From contig CAWALV010000002.1 in NCBI GenBank assembly GCA_963782965.1, positions 496,001-560,000 of the forward strand: a stretch of DNA of 64,000 bases, in the 5' to 3' direction. The notes under the pieces are model-generated. The model was not told the DNA's origin, searched no databases, and saw nothing but the letters and a program-made list of their open reading frames with translations. Shown piece after piece: positions 43,025 to 50,932 of the stretch. This stretch comes from CAWALV01 sp963782965 (GTDB lineage Bacteria > Actinomycetota > Actinomycetes > Acidothermales > Acidothermaceae). Numbering within the stretch: the first letter of the stretch is position 1; every line of letters starts with the position of its first letter. The translations under genes were made by a program, and so were the position numbers.

Positions 43025-43684
43025 CTAGAACGGCGCAGACCCGGCCCAGCGGAGTCCCCTCCCGACGATGAGCCGGGTCTGCGCGACAAGCAAGTCCTGC
43101 GGCGCGTGGCCGAGTGTGCACACGAACACTCGGCCACGTCCGTGTTCGCGGGTCCAGGCGATCGGCATCACGGCACCAGCCGTCTCGGGAGCGCCATGCA
43201 GGCCGGCGAACGTCGTGGTCGCGTGGACGTCGAGGGTGGGGTCGACGTGGCAGAAGTACTGCTCGGTGCGCACGGCGAAGCTCTCGACCCCGGCCACGAT
43301 CGGGTGGTCGCTCGCGATGTCGACCCGGTAGTCGACGAAGTCGCCCGGGTGTGCGACGAAGTGGCCGCCCACCATGAACTGGTAACGAAGTGCGTCGTCG
43401 AACGTGGCGACGACCCCGCCGTGCCAGCCAGCGAAGCCGGTGCCCGCAGCGACGGCGTCGACCAGACCGCGCTCCTGTTCCGATGAAAGTCGTCCGCCGG
43501 TCCAGCACTGCACGATCAGACCGACCTTCGACATCGCGGCGTCGTCGGCATAGACCTCCAGGTCGTCGGTGACGACGACGTCGAAGCCGGCCTCCGCCAG
43601 CTCCCCGAGGAACAACTCTGTGCAGGCAACTGGCTGGTGACCCTCCCACCCGCCGCGGACGACGAGTGCCCGCGGCGCCGTCAC
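43025..43684 (-). CDS. ThuA-like domain protein
   Basis: The 219-residue protein matches the ThuA/trehalose-utilisation fold: ALVVRGGWEGHQPVACTELFLGELAEAGFDVVVTDDLEVYAD, GWHGGVVATFDDALRYQFMVGGHFVAHPGDFVDYRVDI and the C-terminal TLGHAPQDLL. ThuA proteins have a glutamine-amidotransferase-like fold and are tied to sugar metabolism, with no settled reaction. The GTG at 43684 overlaps the stop of ackA, so it is the third gene of the xfp-ackA unit. It converges on the cellulase. Confidence 0.85.
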   Translation of the reverse strand: MTAPRALVVRGGWEGHQPVACTELFLGELAEAGFDVVVTDDLEVYADDAAMSKVGLIVQCWTGGRLSSEQERGLVDAVAAGTGFAGWHGGVVATFDDALRYQFMVGGHFVAHPGDFVDYRVDIASDHPIVAGVESFAVRTEQYFCHVDPTLDVHATTTFAGLHGAPETAGAVMPIAWTREHGRGRVFVCTLGHAPQDLLVAQTRLIVGRGLRWAGSAPF

Positions 43685-44739
43685 CGGTCGCCCAGCAGCT
43701 CTCGCGCCTGGCGGGCCATCTCCAGTTCTTCGCGAGCGGCGACCACGACGGTCCGCACTCTCGCATCCGCGGCGCTGATGTCGGCGTCGCCGTGGACCTC
43801 CTCGTTCGCTGCGGCATCGACCGCCAGGCCCAGCCACTCGAGACCGTCCGTAGTGCGTTGCCGGATCGCCGCGGATCGTTCGCCGACGCCGCCGGTGAAC
43901 ACGCACACGTCGATGCCGCCGGCCGAGGCCGCCATCGCCGCGATGTTCTTCCGGAGCCGGTGCAGGTAGACGTCGAGTGCGAGGCGGGCCGCGTCGTCGT
44001 CGCGATCCAGCAGTTCGCGCATGTCACCGGTGCCGGCGAGGCCGGCCAACCCGGAGCGGTGCTCGAGCGTGTCGGGCACGTCGGCCTCGCGTTCCATCAG
44101 CCAGGTCACCAGCCCGGGATCGACGTCGCCGGAGCGGGTGGCCATGACCAGCCCTTCGAGTGGCGTGAATCCCATGGTCGTGTCGACGGAGCGGCCGTCG
44201 CGGACCGCGCACAGGGAAGCCCCGGCGCCGAGATGGCAGGTCACGACGAGACGCGCTGCCGGCACCAGTTCGACGGCGCGCCGGGCAGCATACGCATGCG
44301 ACAGGCCGTGAAACCCGTAGCGGCGCAGGCCGTAGCGTGCGTTCCACTCCGCCGGCAACGCGTACGTGGTCGCGCTCGGCGGCATGGTCGAGTGGAAGGC
44401 GGTGTCGAAGCAGGCAACGTGTACGGCGTCAGGCAACAGCTCGCGAACCGAAGCCAATGCGGCGAGCATCTTCGGTTGATGCAACGGCGCCAGCGCAGTC
44501 AGCTCACGCAGCTTCGCCTCGACGCCGTCGTCGATGACGGCGGCAGCGCTGAACTCACCACCACCGTGCACCACCCGGTGAACGACCACATCGGCTGCCG
44601 GCAGCTGCCCCGGCATCGAGTCCCAGGACTCTTCGAGCCGATCGCCCGGACCGAGCAACCGGAGTTTCACGCTGCTCGATCCGGTGTTGACGACGAGAAT
44701 CCGGCCCGGGCCTGAGTTCGGACGGTTCAGAACGGCCAC
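43681..44739 (-). CDS. ackA: Acetate kinase
   Basis: AckA converts acetyl phosphate and ADP to acetate and ATP. The 352-residue protein shows LVVNTGSSSVKLRLL at the nucleotide-binding start, RYGFHGLSHAYAARRA with the catalytic histidine, VVTCHLGAGASLCAV and VFTGGVGERSAAIRQR. It is shorter than the about 400-residue canonical enzyme. The GTG at 44739 overlaps the end of the phosphoketolase gene by 13 bases. Together they give ATP from sugar phosphates without pyruvate oxidation. Confidence 0.93.
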   Translation of the reverse strand: MAVLNRPNSGPGRILVVNTGSSSVKLRLLGPGDRLEESWDSMPGQLPAADVVVHRVVHGGGEFSAAAVIDDGVEAKLRELTALAPLHQPKMLAALASVRELLPDAVHVACFDTAFHSTMPPSATTYALPAEWNARYGLRRYGFHGLSHAYAARRAVELVPAARLVVTCHLGAGASLCAVRDGRSVDTTMGFTPLEGLVMATRSGDVDPGLVTWLMEREADVPDTLEHRSGLAGLAGTGDMRELLDRDDDAARLALDVYLHRLRKNIAAMAASAGGIDVCVFTGGVGERSAAIRQRTTDGLEWLGLAVDAAANEEVHGDADISAADARVRTVVVAAREELEMARQARELLGDR

Positions 44740-47123
44740 GTCCAATCGCGGATCTCCGGAGCGTCTTCGCCGTGGTCGCGGGTGTACTGCCGCTTGCGCA
44801 GCCGTTCGTCGACCATCTTCTGCCGGACGTGCGCTGCCCGGTCTCCCAACGACGGAACGCGGTCGATGACGTCCATCACCAGGTGATAGCGGTCGAGGTC
44901 GTTGAGCATCACCATGTCGAAGGGGGTGGTGGTGGTGCCTTCTTCCTTGTAACCGCGCACGTGGATGTTGTGGTGGTTGTGCCGCCGGTACGTCAGGCGG
45001 TGAATCAACCATGGGTAGCCGTGGTAGGCGAAGACAACCGGCTTGCCCGTCGTGAAGAGGTGGTCGAACTCGGTGTCGGACAGGCCGTGCGGGTGTTCGG
45101 TCTCGGGCTGCAACCGCATCAGGTCGACGACGTTGACGAACCGAACCTTCAGTTCGGGAAAGTGCTCGCGCACGATGGTGACCGCGGCGAGTGCCTCGAG
45201 TGTCGGGATGTCGCCGGCGCAGGCAATGACGACGTCGGGATCGGCGTCGTCATCGTTGCTGGCCCAGTCCCAGATGCCGATGCCGCGGGCGCAGTGCGCG
45301 ATCGCGTCTTCGATGGACAGGTAGTTCAGCGACGGCTGCTTGCCCGCCACGATCACGTTGACGTAGTTGCGGCTGCGCAGGCAGTGATCGCCGACCGAGA
45401 GCAGGGTGTTGGCGTCAGGTGGCAGATAGACCCGGATCACTTCCGGCTTCTTGTTCATGACGTAGTCGATGAAACCGGGGTCCTGGTGGGAGAACCCGTT
45501 GTGGTCCTGGCGCCAGACGTGGCTGGACAGCAGGTAGTTGAGACTGGCGACCGGACGACGCCACGGGATGCGGCGGGTCGTCTCGAGCCACTTCGCGTGC
45601 TGGTTGAACATCGAGTCGACGATGTGGATGAAGGCTTCGTAGCAGTTGAAGAGGCCGTGCCGGCCGGTCAGCAGGTAGCCCTCGAGCCAGCCCTGGCACA
45701 TGTGCTCCGACAACACCTCCATGACGCGGCCGTCGGCCGACACGTGGTCGTCGGTCGGCAGAATCTGGGCAACCAGGTCACGGTTGTCGACCTCGAAGAC
45801 GGCCGACAACCGGTTGGACGCCGTCTCGTCCGGGCCGAAGATCCGGAAGTTGCGGTGCTTTTCGTTGAGGCGCAGCGTGTCGCGCAGGAACGTCCCGAGC
45901 ACCCGGGTGGCCTCGGCGAAGGTCGTGCCGGGCTTTTCGACCGGCACCCCGTACGCCCGGAAGTCCGGCAGCGCCAGGTCGCGCAGCAACAGGCCGCCGT
46001 TCGCGTGCGGGCTGGCGCTCATGCGGTGGTCGCCGGACGGCGCGAGCGAGGCGACGTCCTCTATCAGGGCGCCGGACTCGTCGAACAGCTCCTCCGGCTG
46101 GTAACTGCGCATCCACGTCTCGAGCGCGCGCAGGTGCTCGGGCTTCTCGGCGAGATTCGACAGCGGAACCTGGTGCGAGCGGAAGCTTCCCTCGGCTGGT
46201 AGCCCGTCGACTTCCTTGGGGCCCGTCCATCCCTTGGGGGAGGCGAGCACGATCATCGGCCAGGCCGGGCGGTCGACCGTACCGTCGTCGTTTCCCTGCT
46301 CGCGGGCCCGTCGCTGGATCTGCTTGATGTCGCCGATCGCGTCGTCGAGGGCCGCTGCCATCAGCCGGTGCATCGTGGCCGGGTCGTCGCCCTCGACCAG
46401 GATGGGCCGGTAGCCGTAGCCCTCCATGAGCCGGAGCAGTTCCTCGCGCGGGATGCGCGCCAGCACCGTGGGGTTGGCGATCTTGTAGCCGTTCAGGTGC
46501 AGGATCGGCAACACCGCGCCGTCCGTCTTGGGGTTGAGGAACTTGTTCGAGTGCCAGCTGGTGGCGAGCGGCCCGGTCTCCGCCTCGCCGTCGCCGACGA
46601 CGCAGCACACGATCAGGTCGGGGTTGTCGAACGCCGCGCCGAACGCGTGCACGAGTGCGTAACCGAGCTCGCCGCCCTCGTGGATCGAGCCGGGCGTCTC
46701 CGGTGCGGCGTGGCTCGGGATCCCGCCGGGGAAGGAGAACTGCCGGAAGAGGTGACGCATCCCGTCGACGTCTTGGGTGACGTGCGGATACATCTGTGTG
46801 TACGTGCGCTCCAAGTAGGCGTTCGCGACCATGCCGGGGCCACCGTGCCCCGGGCCGCAGATGTAGATCGCGTCGAGGCTGTCGCGCTTGATCACCCGAT
46901 TCATGTGCGCGTAGATGAAGTTCAGTCCCGGCGTCGTTCCCCAGTGCCCGAGCAGCCGCGGCTTCACGTGCTCGAGCCGGAGCGGTTCGCGCAGCAGCGG
47001 ATTGTCCAGCAGGTAGATCTGGCCGACCGACAGGTAGTTCGCCGCCCGCCAGTAGGCATCGATGCGCTGGAGCTCGTCGTCGGGCAAGGTGGTCGATGGG
47101 CGTGCTGCACCCGTCTCGGTCAT
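44727..47123 (-). CDS. xfp: Phosphoketolase
   Basis: The 798-residue TPP enzyme splits xylulose 5-phosphate (and often fructose 6-phosphate) with phosphate to give acetyl phosphate. Family sequence covers the whole length: YLSVGQIYLLDNPLL, GHWGTTPGLNFIYAHMNRVI, ICGPGHGGPGMVANAYLE, the TPP motif VVGDGEAETGPLATSWHSNKFLNP, and the C-terminal HDHNGFSHQDPGF-like block. It is followed directly by ackA and thuA. A ctggagg site lies upstream of the ATG. Placement beside hypoxia-type genes fits ATP supply when respiration is limited. Confidence 0.95.
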   Translation of the reverse strand: MTETGAARPSTTLPDDELQRIDAYWRAANYLSVGQIYLLDNPLLREPLRLEHVKPRLLGHWGTTPGLNFIYAHMNRVIKRDSLDAIYICGPGHGGPGMVANAYLERTYTQMYPHVTQDVDGMRHLFRQFSFPGGIPSHAAPETPGSIHEGGELGYALVHAFGAAFDNPDLIVCCVVGDGEAETGPLATSWHSNKFLNPKTDGAVLPILHLNGYKIANPTVLARIPREELLRLMEGYGYRPILVEGDDPATMHRLMAAALDDAIGDIKQIQRRAREQGNDDGTVDRPAWPMIVLASPKGWTGPKEVDGLPAEGSFRSHQVPLSNLAEKPEHLRALETWMRSYQPEELFDESGALIEDVASLAPSGDHRMSASPHANGGLLLRDLALPDFRAYGVPVEKPGTTFAEATRVLGTFLRDTLRLNEKHRNFRIFGPDETASNRLSAVFEVDNRDLVAQILPTDDHVSADGRVMEVLSEHMCQGWLEGYLLTGRHGLFNCYEAFIHIVDSMFNQHAKWLETTRRIPWRRPVASLNYLLSSHVWRQDHNGFSHQDPGFIDYVMNKKPEVIRVYLPPDANTLLSVGDHCLRSRNYVNVIVAGKQPSLNYLSIEDAIAHCARGIGIWDWASNDDDADPDVVIACAGDIPTLEALAAVTIVREHFPELKVRFVNVVDLMRLQPETEHPHGLSDTEFDHLFTTGKPVVFAYHGYPWLIHRLTYRRHNHHNIHVRGYKEEGTTTTPFDMVMLNDLDRYHLVMDVIDRVPSLGDRAAHVRQKMVDERLRKRQYTRDHGEDAPEIRDWTWPF

Positions 47124-47163
47124 GTTCCCAGCCTCCAGGGATCGCTTCGGTAGGCCCTACCCG

Positions 47164-48171
47164 CTAGCGCCACTTGCGGCTGCGGATCAAGTCCTCGGCA
47201 CTGCGTCGAGGTGTCACGGCAGTCCCGGTGGGATAGCCCAGCCGCACGATCATCTGCGGGTACCCTCCGAGTGTTTCAGAAACGAGGTCGTGCCGGACTT
47301 CCGGTTCGTCCAGCGGCTGGTTCAAGAACGAGGCGGCCAGTCCCCGTTCGGTGGCGGTCAGCAGCACCCGCTGAAGGGCCTGGCCGGCACGCAGCCACGA
47401 TGCCTCGTCGTCCCGCCGCGTCGTGAGCATCGCCAGCCAAGGATCGCGGGCGTAGTGCTCACGTTGCTGGGTGGTGCCGTGCACGACGCCGAAATCGCGC
47501 ATGGGCGGCCAGCTGTTCGCGGCCAGCGAGCCGAAAGCAGACTCCGGGACGCCGTCCTGGCGCGAGCTGCTGCCGTCGGTCCAGCTGGCGAGGTCGACTT
47601 CGTAGCGCACCGAGTCGGCGAGCAGGATCTCTGAGAACGCGATCAGGTCGTAGAGCCACTCGCGCTGCGTCTGGCTCACCGGGACGATGTTGGCACCCTC
47701 GTCGTGTGCGCAGCTGACGAGTTCTGCCAGCACCAGCCCGGGCACGGATCGTGGCGCGAACGGACGCCGGTGCGTGTGCCGCCGCCAGATGCTCGGGAAG
47801 AGCTCGGCGTGCCGCGGCCGTGACGTCGCGCGTGGCCCGAGCGCGATCGAGGCGAGCAGGGCTGGTTGCTCCGGGTCCGGCCGCAGTGTCACCTCGGTCG
47901 GGCGCCCGACGTGGGCAGCCGCGACCCGGAGATTGAACAGCGCAGCGCCACAGCTGATCACCAGCTGGCGACCGAGCGGATCGACGGATCGGTACAGGCG
48001 ACGGTCCTCGTCCGCGAAGAGGTCGATGATCGACCCGCGGACCTCGAAAGACCAAGGCTGGGTGTTGAGCACCGAGGGTGCCATGGCCGCCGCACTCACG
48101 AGGGTGCGGATTTCGCTCCTGCCGATGAACGCGGCCCGTGGGCGGGCGGTCGCTGTCTCGTTGCGGGGCAT
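47164..48171 (-). CDS. Acg-family FMN nitroreductase-like protein
   Basis: The 335-residue protein resembles mycobacterial Acg (Rv2032) and relatives, which belong to the DosR dormancy regulon. They have a duplicated nitroreductase fold that may sequester FMN without catalysis. Visible family parts are LVSAAAMAPSVLNTQPWSFEVRGSIIDLFADEDRRLYRSVDPLGRQLVISCGAALFNLRVAA and RLGYPTGTAVTPRRSAEDLI. The ATG at 48171 is about 195 bases from the divergent cNMP-binding gene; a DosR-like box lies between. Confidence 0.88.
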   Translation of the reverse strand: MPRNETATARPRAAFIGRSEIRTLVSAAAMAPSVLNTQPWSFEVRGSIIDLFADEDRRLYRSVDPLGRQLVISCGAALFNLRVAAAHVGRPTEVTLRPDPEQPALLASIALGPRATSRPRHAELFPSIWRRHTHRRPFAPRSVPGLVLAELVSCAHDEGANIVPVSQTQREWLYDLIAFSEILLADSVRYEVDLASWTDGSSSRQDGVPESAFGSLAANSWPPMRDFGVVHGTTQQREHYARDPWLAMLTTRRDDEASWLRAGQALQRVLLTATERGLAASFLNQPLDEPEVRHDLVSETLGGYPQMIVRLGYPTGTAVTPRRSAEDLIRSRKWR

Positions 48172-48238
48172 TGGTGTCTCCCAGCCTCTTCGTTTGGCTC
48201 CTACCGACAGCTTCCTCACAAGCGGGCCCGGAGCCGCA

Positions 48239-48252
48239 GGGCCGAAGGTCGG
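48239..48252. promoter_or_regulatory. Candidate DosR-type box between acg-like and cNMP-binding genes
   Basis: gggccgaaggtcgg (minus strand ccgaccttcggccc) matches the local consensus GGGACCTTCGGCCC at twelve of fourteen positions. The consensus itself resembles the known DosR box core GGGACTWWAGTCCC. It is in the divergent intergenic region 48172-48366. Confidence 0.45.
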
Positions 48253-48366
48253 GTCTTGCGAGCGGAACGTCGCGATCTCGCGCCCGGCCGACCCGGGTCG
48301 ATGGTCCCTGCGATGGGGGACGTCTAGCTCTCCCCCGGCGCGCGGACCGCCCAGTGCAGTAGGGAG

Positions 48367-48915
48367 ATGACCGCGACATCCAACGTCGCCGCAGCGCTGG
48401 CGGACCACCCGTTCTTCTCCTCCATGCCGCTCGCCGCGCTGCGCCGCCTTGCCGTTCATGGGCATCGCCAGGACTTTCCGGCCGGGCACGCGATCTTTCA
48501 CGAGGGCGAGCCGGCGGATCGCTTCTTCTTGTTGAGGCGTGGACTCGTCAAGCTCGAGCTGGAGCTGCCCGGTCGCGGCGCGGTCGACATCGAGATGCTC
48601 GGCAATGACTCCGCGCTCGGGTGGTCGTGGCTTTTCGCTCCCTACGAGTGGCATATGACGGCAACCGCCGTGCAGCGCACCAACGTGCTCGCGTTCGACG
48701 CATCGGTACTTCGCGCCTTGATGGCGGCCGATCCAGTGCTGGGCTATGAGCTGATGCGCCGTTTCACCGCCGTCATGTTCGACCGGTTGCAGGTCACCAG
48801 ACGCCGATTGAGCGAAGAAGTCACGGTGGATCAGCCGCGGGCCGGCGTCGAGCTCCCGCTCGCCTCGGTCGGCGGCCCCTGGGCCGGCAAGCGCGCCAGC
48901 GCCGCACTCGGCTAG
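48367..48915 (+). CDS. Cyclic nucleotide-binding domain protein without HTH
   Basis: The 182-residue protein is a CRP-like sensor domain: HPFFSSMPLAALRRLAVHGHRQDFPAGHAIFHEGEPADRFFLLRRGLVKLELELPGRGAVDIEMLGNDSALGWSWLFAPYEWHMTATAVQRTNVLAFDASVLRAL. The phosphate-binding cassette is not canonical (LGWSWLF), so it may not bind cAMP. No DNA-binding helix-turn-helix follows the C-helix. Genes of this kind are frequent beside DosR-type nitroreductases in actinobacteria. tagggag lies upstream of the ATG. Confidence 0.82.
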   Translation: MTATSNVAAALADHPFFSSMPLAALRRLAVHGHRQDFPAGHAIFHEGEPADRFFLLRRGLVKLELELPGRGAVDIEMLGNDSALGWSWLFAPYEWHMTATAVQRTNVLAFDASVLRALMAADPVLGYELMRRFTAVMFDRLQVTRRRLSEEVTVDQPRAGVELPLASVGGPWAGKRASAALG

Positions 48916-48950
48916 TTGCTCCCCCACGCACGGGCCCTTGTGCCGTGCGC

Positions 48951-49007
48951 CACAGCCGACGTCACAGCCGACGTCACGGCCGACGTCACGGCCGACGTCA
49001 CAGCCCA
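48951..49007. repeat. 12-bp tandem repeat cacRgccgacgt, almost five copies
   Basis: Four full and one partial copies of a 12-bp unit fill much of the gap after the cNMP-binding gene. The repeat creates several gacgtc palindromes in a row. Function unknown; a multi-site protein-binding array or simple replication-slippage product are both possible. Confidence 0.85.
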
Positions 49008-49051
49008 GCGCAATAGTCCCGAGCCAGAGGGGTCTGTCGCACGGCGAACTA

Positions 49052-49065
49052 GGGACCTTCGTCGG
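49052..49065. promoter_or_regulatory. Candidate DosR-type box upstream of the conserved membrane protein
   Basis: gggaccttcgtcgg matches the local consensus GGGACCTTCGGCCC at eleven of fourteen positions, with the left half perfect. It is about 95 bases before the ATG at 49158. Confidence 0.45.
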
Positions 49066-49157
49066 TAGGTGCCGGTGCGATCCAGAACGCAAGCTGAACG
49101 TGCAAGTTCGACGGAACGCAAGAAGCCGGTAGTCCGGTCCTTCATCAGGAGGTCGCC

Positions 49158-49752
49158 ATGCGACGCAAGACATTTGACGCCCTACTCACCGCGGGAGGTG
49201 TGCTGGTCGCGATCGTCCTCGTGGTCGCGGGCGTGCTCCTGCTCTGGGCACACAACTTCACCAACGACCAGGTCCGTAGCCAGCTCTCCCAGCAGCAGAT
49301 CTTCTTCCCCGCTGCGGGTAGCCCGGGGCTGACCGGTAACGCGGAGATCGCCAAGTACGTCACCCCGTACGCGGGCCAGCAGGTCCTCAACGGCCAGCAG
49401 GCCCAGGTCTTCGCAGACCACTACATCAAGGTTCACTTGAGCGAGATGCAGGACGGCGGCGTGTACGCCAAGCTCAGCGCCGACGCTCGCGCGAACCCGA
49501 ACGACCCGAAGCTCGCGGCAGCAGTCGAGAGCGTCCTTCAAGGGCACGACACTGCGCGGCATGCTCCTGAACGCCTACGCCTTCTGGAAGATGGGTTCGA
49601 TCGCAGGCATCGCAGCGATCGCATCCTTCATCGGCGCAGGCGTCCTCCTGGTGCTCGCCGGTCTTGGTTACTGGCACCTTCGCCGGGTCAGCCCGGTGGC
49701 CGAGGTGCTGCCGAAGCTCGGTGCGCGGGCTCCGGCTCCCGTCGAACCGTAA
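49158..49752 (+). pseudogene. Conserved two-helix membrane protein, one frameshift
   Basis: The rejoined protein of about 197 residues has an N-terminal membrane helix (LLTAGGVLVAIVLVVAGVLLLWA), an extracytoplasmic part (DQVRSQLSQQQIFFPAAGSPGL, YAGQQVLNGQQAQVFADHYIKVHLSEM) and a C-terminal helix (IAAIASFIGAGVLLVLAGLGYWHL). The frame breaks at about 49535, where an extra C splits the reading VFKGTTLRGMLLNAYAFWKMG. Both halves are otherwise intact. Similar proteins are common in actinobacteria, and this one lies in the hypoxia-type island with a candidate regulator box upstream. Its role is unknown. Confidence 0.75.
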
Positions 49753-49772
49753 ACGGTGACCGCACCGAGAAT

Positions 49773-49809
49773 GAGGGCCTCCGCGGCAACGCGGAGGCCC
49801 TCTGTTTTT
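49773..49809. terminator. Intrinsic terminator
   Basis: A perfect 12-bp stem (gagggcctccgc / gcggaggccctc) with a six-base loop is followed by tgttttt. It ends transcription of the membrane protein gene and may also serve the convergent regulator gene, whose stop is about 45 bases further on. Confidence 0.92.
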
Positions 49810-49852
49810 GTGTGTGAGGAGTGCTCGTCATACCGGGAAGGCGCCCCGGCAG

Positions 49853-50719
49853 CTAGCTGGGCTCCGGGCGCTCCCGCCGGTGCTCCGTCGCGAGGATAGC
49901 GGCTTGGGTGCGGCGTTCGAGGCCGAGCTTCGAGAGCAACGACGACACGTAGTTCTTCACCGTCTTCTCGGCGAGGAACATGCGTTCACCGATCTGGCGG
50001 TTCGTGAGGCCCTCACCGATCAGCTCGAGGATTCGCTTTTCCTGCTCGGTGAGCGCGGCGTAGGGGTCTTCGCGCTCTCGCTCGGCGGCTTCGTCACGCA
50101 GCCGCTGCATCACCCGCGCGGTCGCCTTGGCGTCGAGGAGCGAACCGCCTTCGGCCACGGTGCGAACCGCAGAGATCAGGTCGCGGCCCTTGATCTGCTT
50201 GAGTACGTAGCCGGCCGCGCCGGCCAGGATCGCGTTGTAGACGGCGTCGTCGTCGGCGAACGAGGTCAACATGAGGCAGCCGAGTTCGGGCATCCGCGAC
50301 CGCAGGTCGCGGCAGACGGTCACGCCGTCACCGTCGGGCAGTCGGACGTCGAGCACCGCGACGTCGGGTCGCAGCGCCGGCACCCGAGCCATCGCCTCGG
50401 AAGCGGTGGAGCCCTCGCCGATGACCGTGATGTCGCCTTCGGCCTCCAGGAGGTCCTTGACACCCCGGCGGACCACCTCGTGGTCGTCGAGCAGAAACAC
50501 CGTCACCGGGCGACCGGCCTGGTCGGGCGCCTTGGCAGCGGCGGCCTTCTCGGCGGGGGAAGGTTCGGCCGCGGCCGGTTGCGCCGCCGACGGTTGCGCC
50601 GCGGCAGGTTTGGCCGTCGAAGGTCTGGCCGTAGAGGGTTTGTCCGTGGCGGGGTGCGTCGCGGCGCCCGAGCCGGCCGGTTCGCTGGTCTTCGGCACCT
50701 GGCTTGGGCCTGTCGACAC
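49853..50719 (-). CDS. devR: DevR/DosR-like NarL-family response regulator with long N-terminal tail
   Basis: The 288-residue regulator has a receiver domain (FLLDDHEVVRRGVKDLL; phospho-acceptor Asp124 in AVLDVRLPDGDG; Thr152; Lys174 in GYVLKQIKGRDL) and a LuxR-type helix-turn-helix (LTEQEKRILELIGEGLTNRQIGERMFLAEKTVKNYVSSLLSKLGLERRTQAA). The three receiver residues match DosR Asp54, Thr82 and Lys104 with a constant offset of 70, because of an Ala/Pro/Lys-rich tail of about 70 residues. The kinase partner is probably the DevS-like protein encoded at 55017-56762. GTG start with ggag upstream. Confidence 0.92.
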   Translation of the reverse strand: MSTGPSQVPKTSEPAGSGAATHPATDKPSTARPSTAKPAAAQPSAAQPAAAEPSPAEKAAAAKAPDQAGRPVTVFLLDDHEVVRRGVKDLLEAEGDITVIGEGSTASEAMARVPALRPDVAVLDVRLPDGDGVTVCRDLRSRMPELGCLMLTSFADDDAVYNAILAGAAGYVLKQIKGRDLISAVRTVAEGGSLLDAKATARVMQRLRDEAAEREREDPYAALTEQEKRILELIGEGLTNRQIGERMFLAEKTVKNYVSSLLSKLGLERRTQAAILATEHRRERPEPS

Positions 50720-50837
50720 GGGGAACTCCCTTCGTCGGGCATGCAGCGCCCGGCTCGGTGGACCCGGCCGCCGGGGACGTCTGCTCCACGGTATCCCGCC
50801 GCGACACCCTGGGCTGCGACGCCGACCAGGAAGATCC

Positions 50838-50851
50838 GGGACCTACGGCCC
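50838..50851. promoter_or_regulatory. Candidate DosR-type box between devR and the GNAT/acyl-CoA ligase gene
   Basis: gggacctacggccc is the best box in the island, matching GGGACCTTCGGCCC at thirteen of fourteen positions and the mycobacterial DosR core at about eleven. It lies about 80 bases before the ligase gene start and about 120 before the devR start, so either or both could be controlled. Confidence 0.6.
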
Positions 50852-50932
50852 GCCGGTGGGTGACCCACGCCGGTGCTTGGAGGCGGTGCGGCACTCCAAG
50901 CTGATACGAACGTCGTGAGGAGACCGAGCCCG

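Noticed and set aside
44772..46202. 476-codon plus-strand frame inside the phosphoketolase gene
   Set aside because: Antisense of a fully conserved enzyme; Val/Arg-rich with no motif.
48951..49007. CRISPR array
   Set aside because: The 12-bp units are directly adjacent with no spacers, and no cas genes are present.
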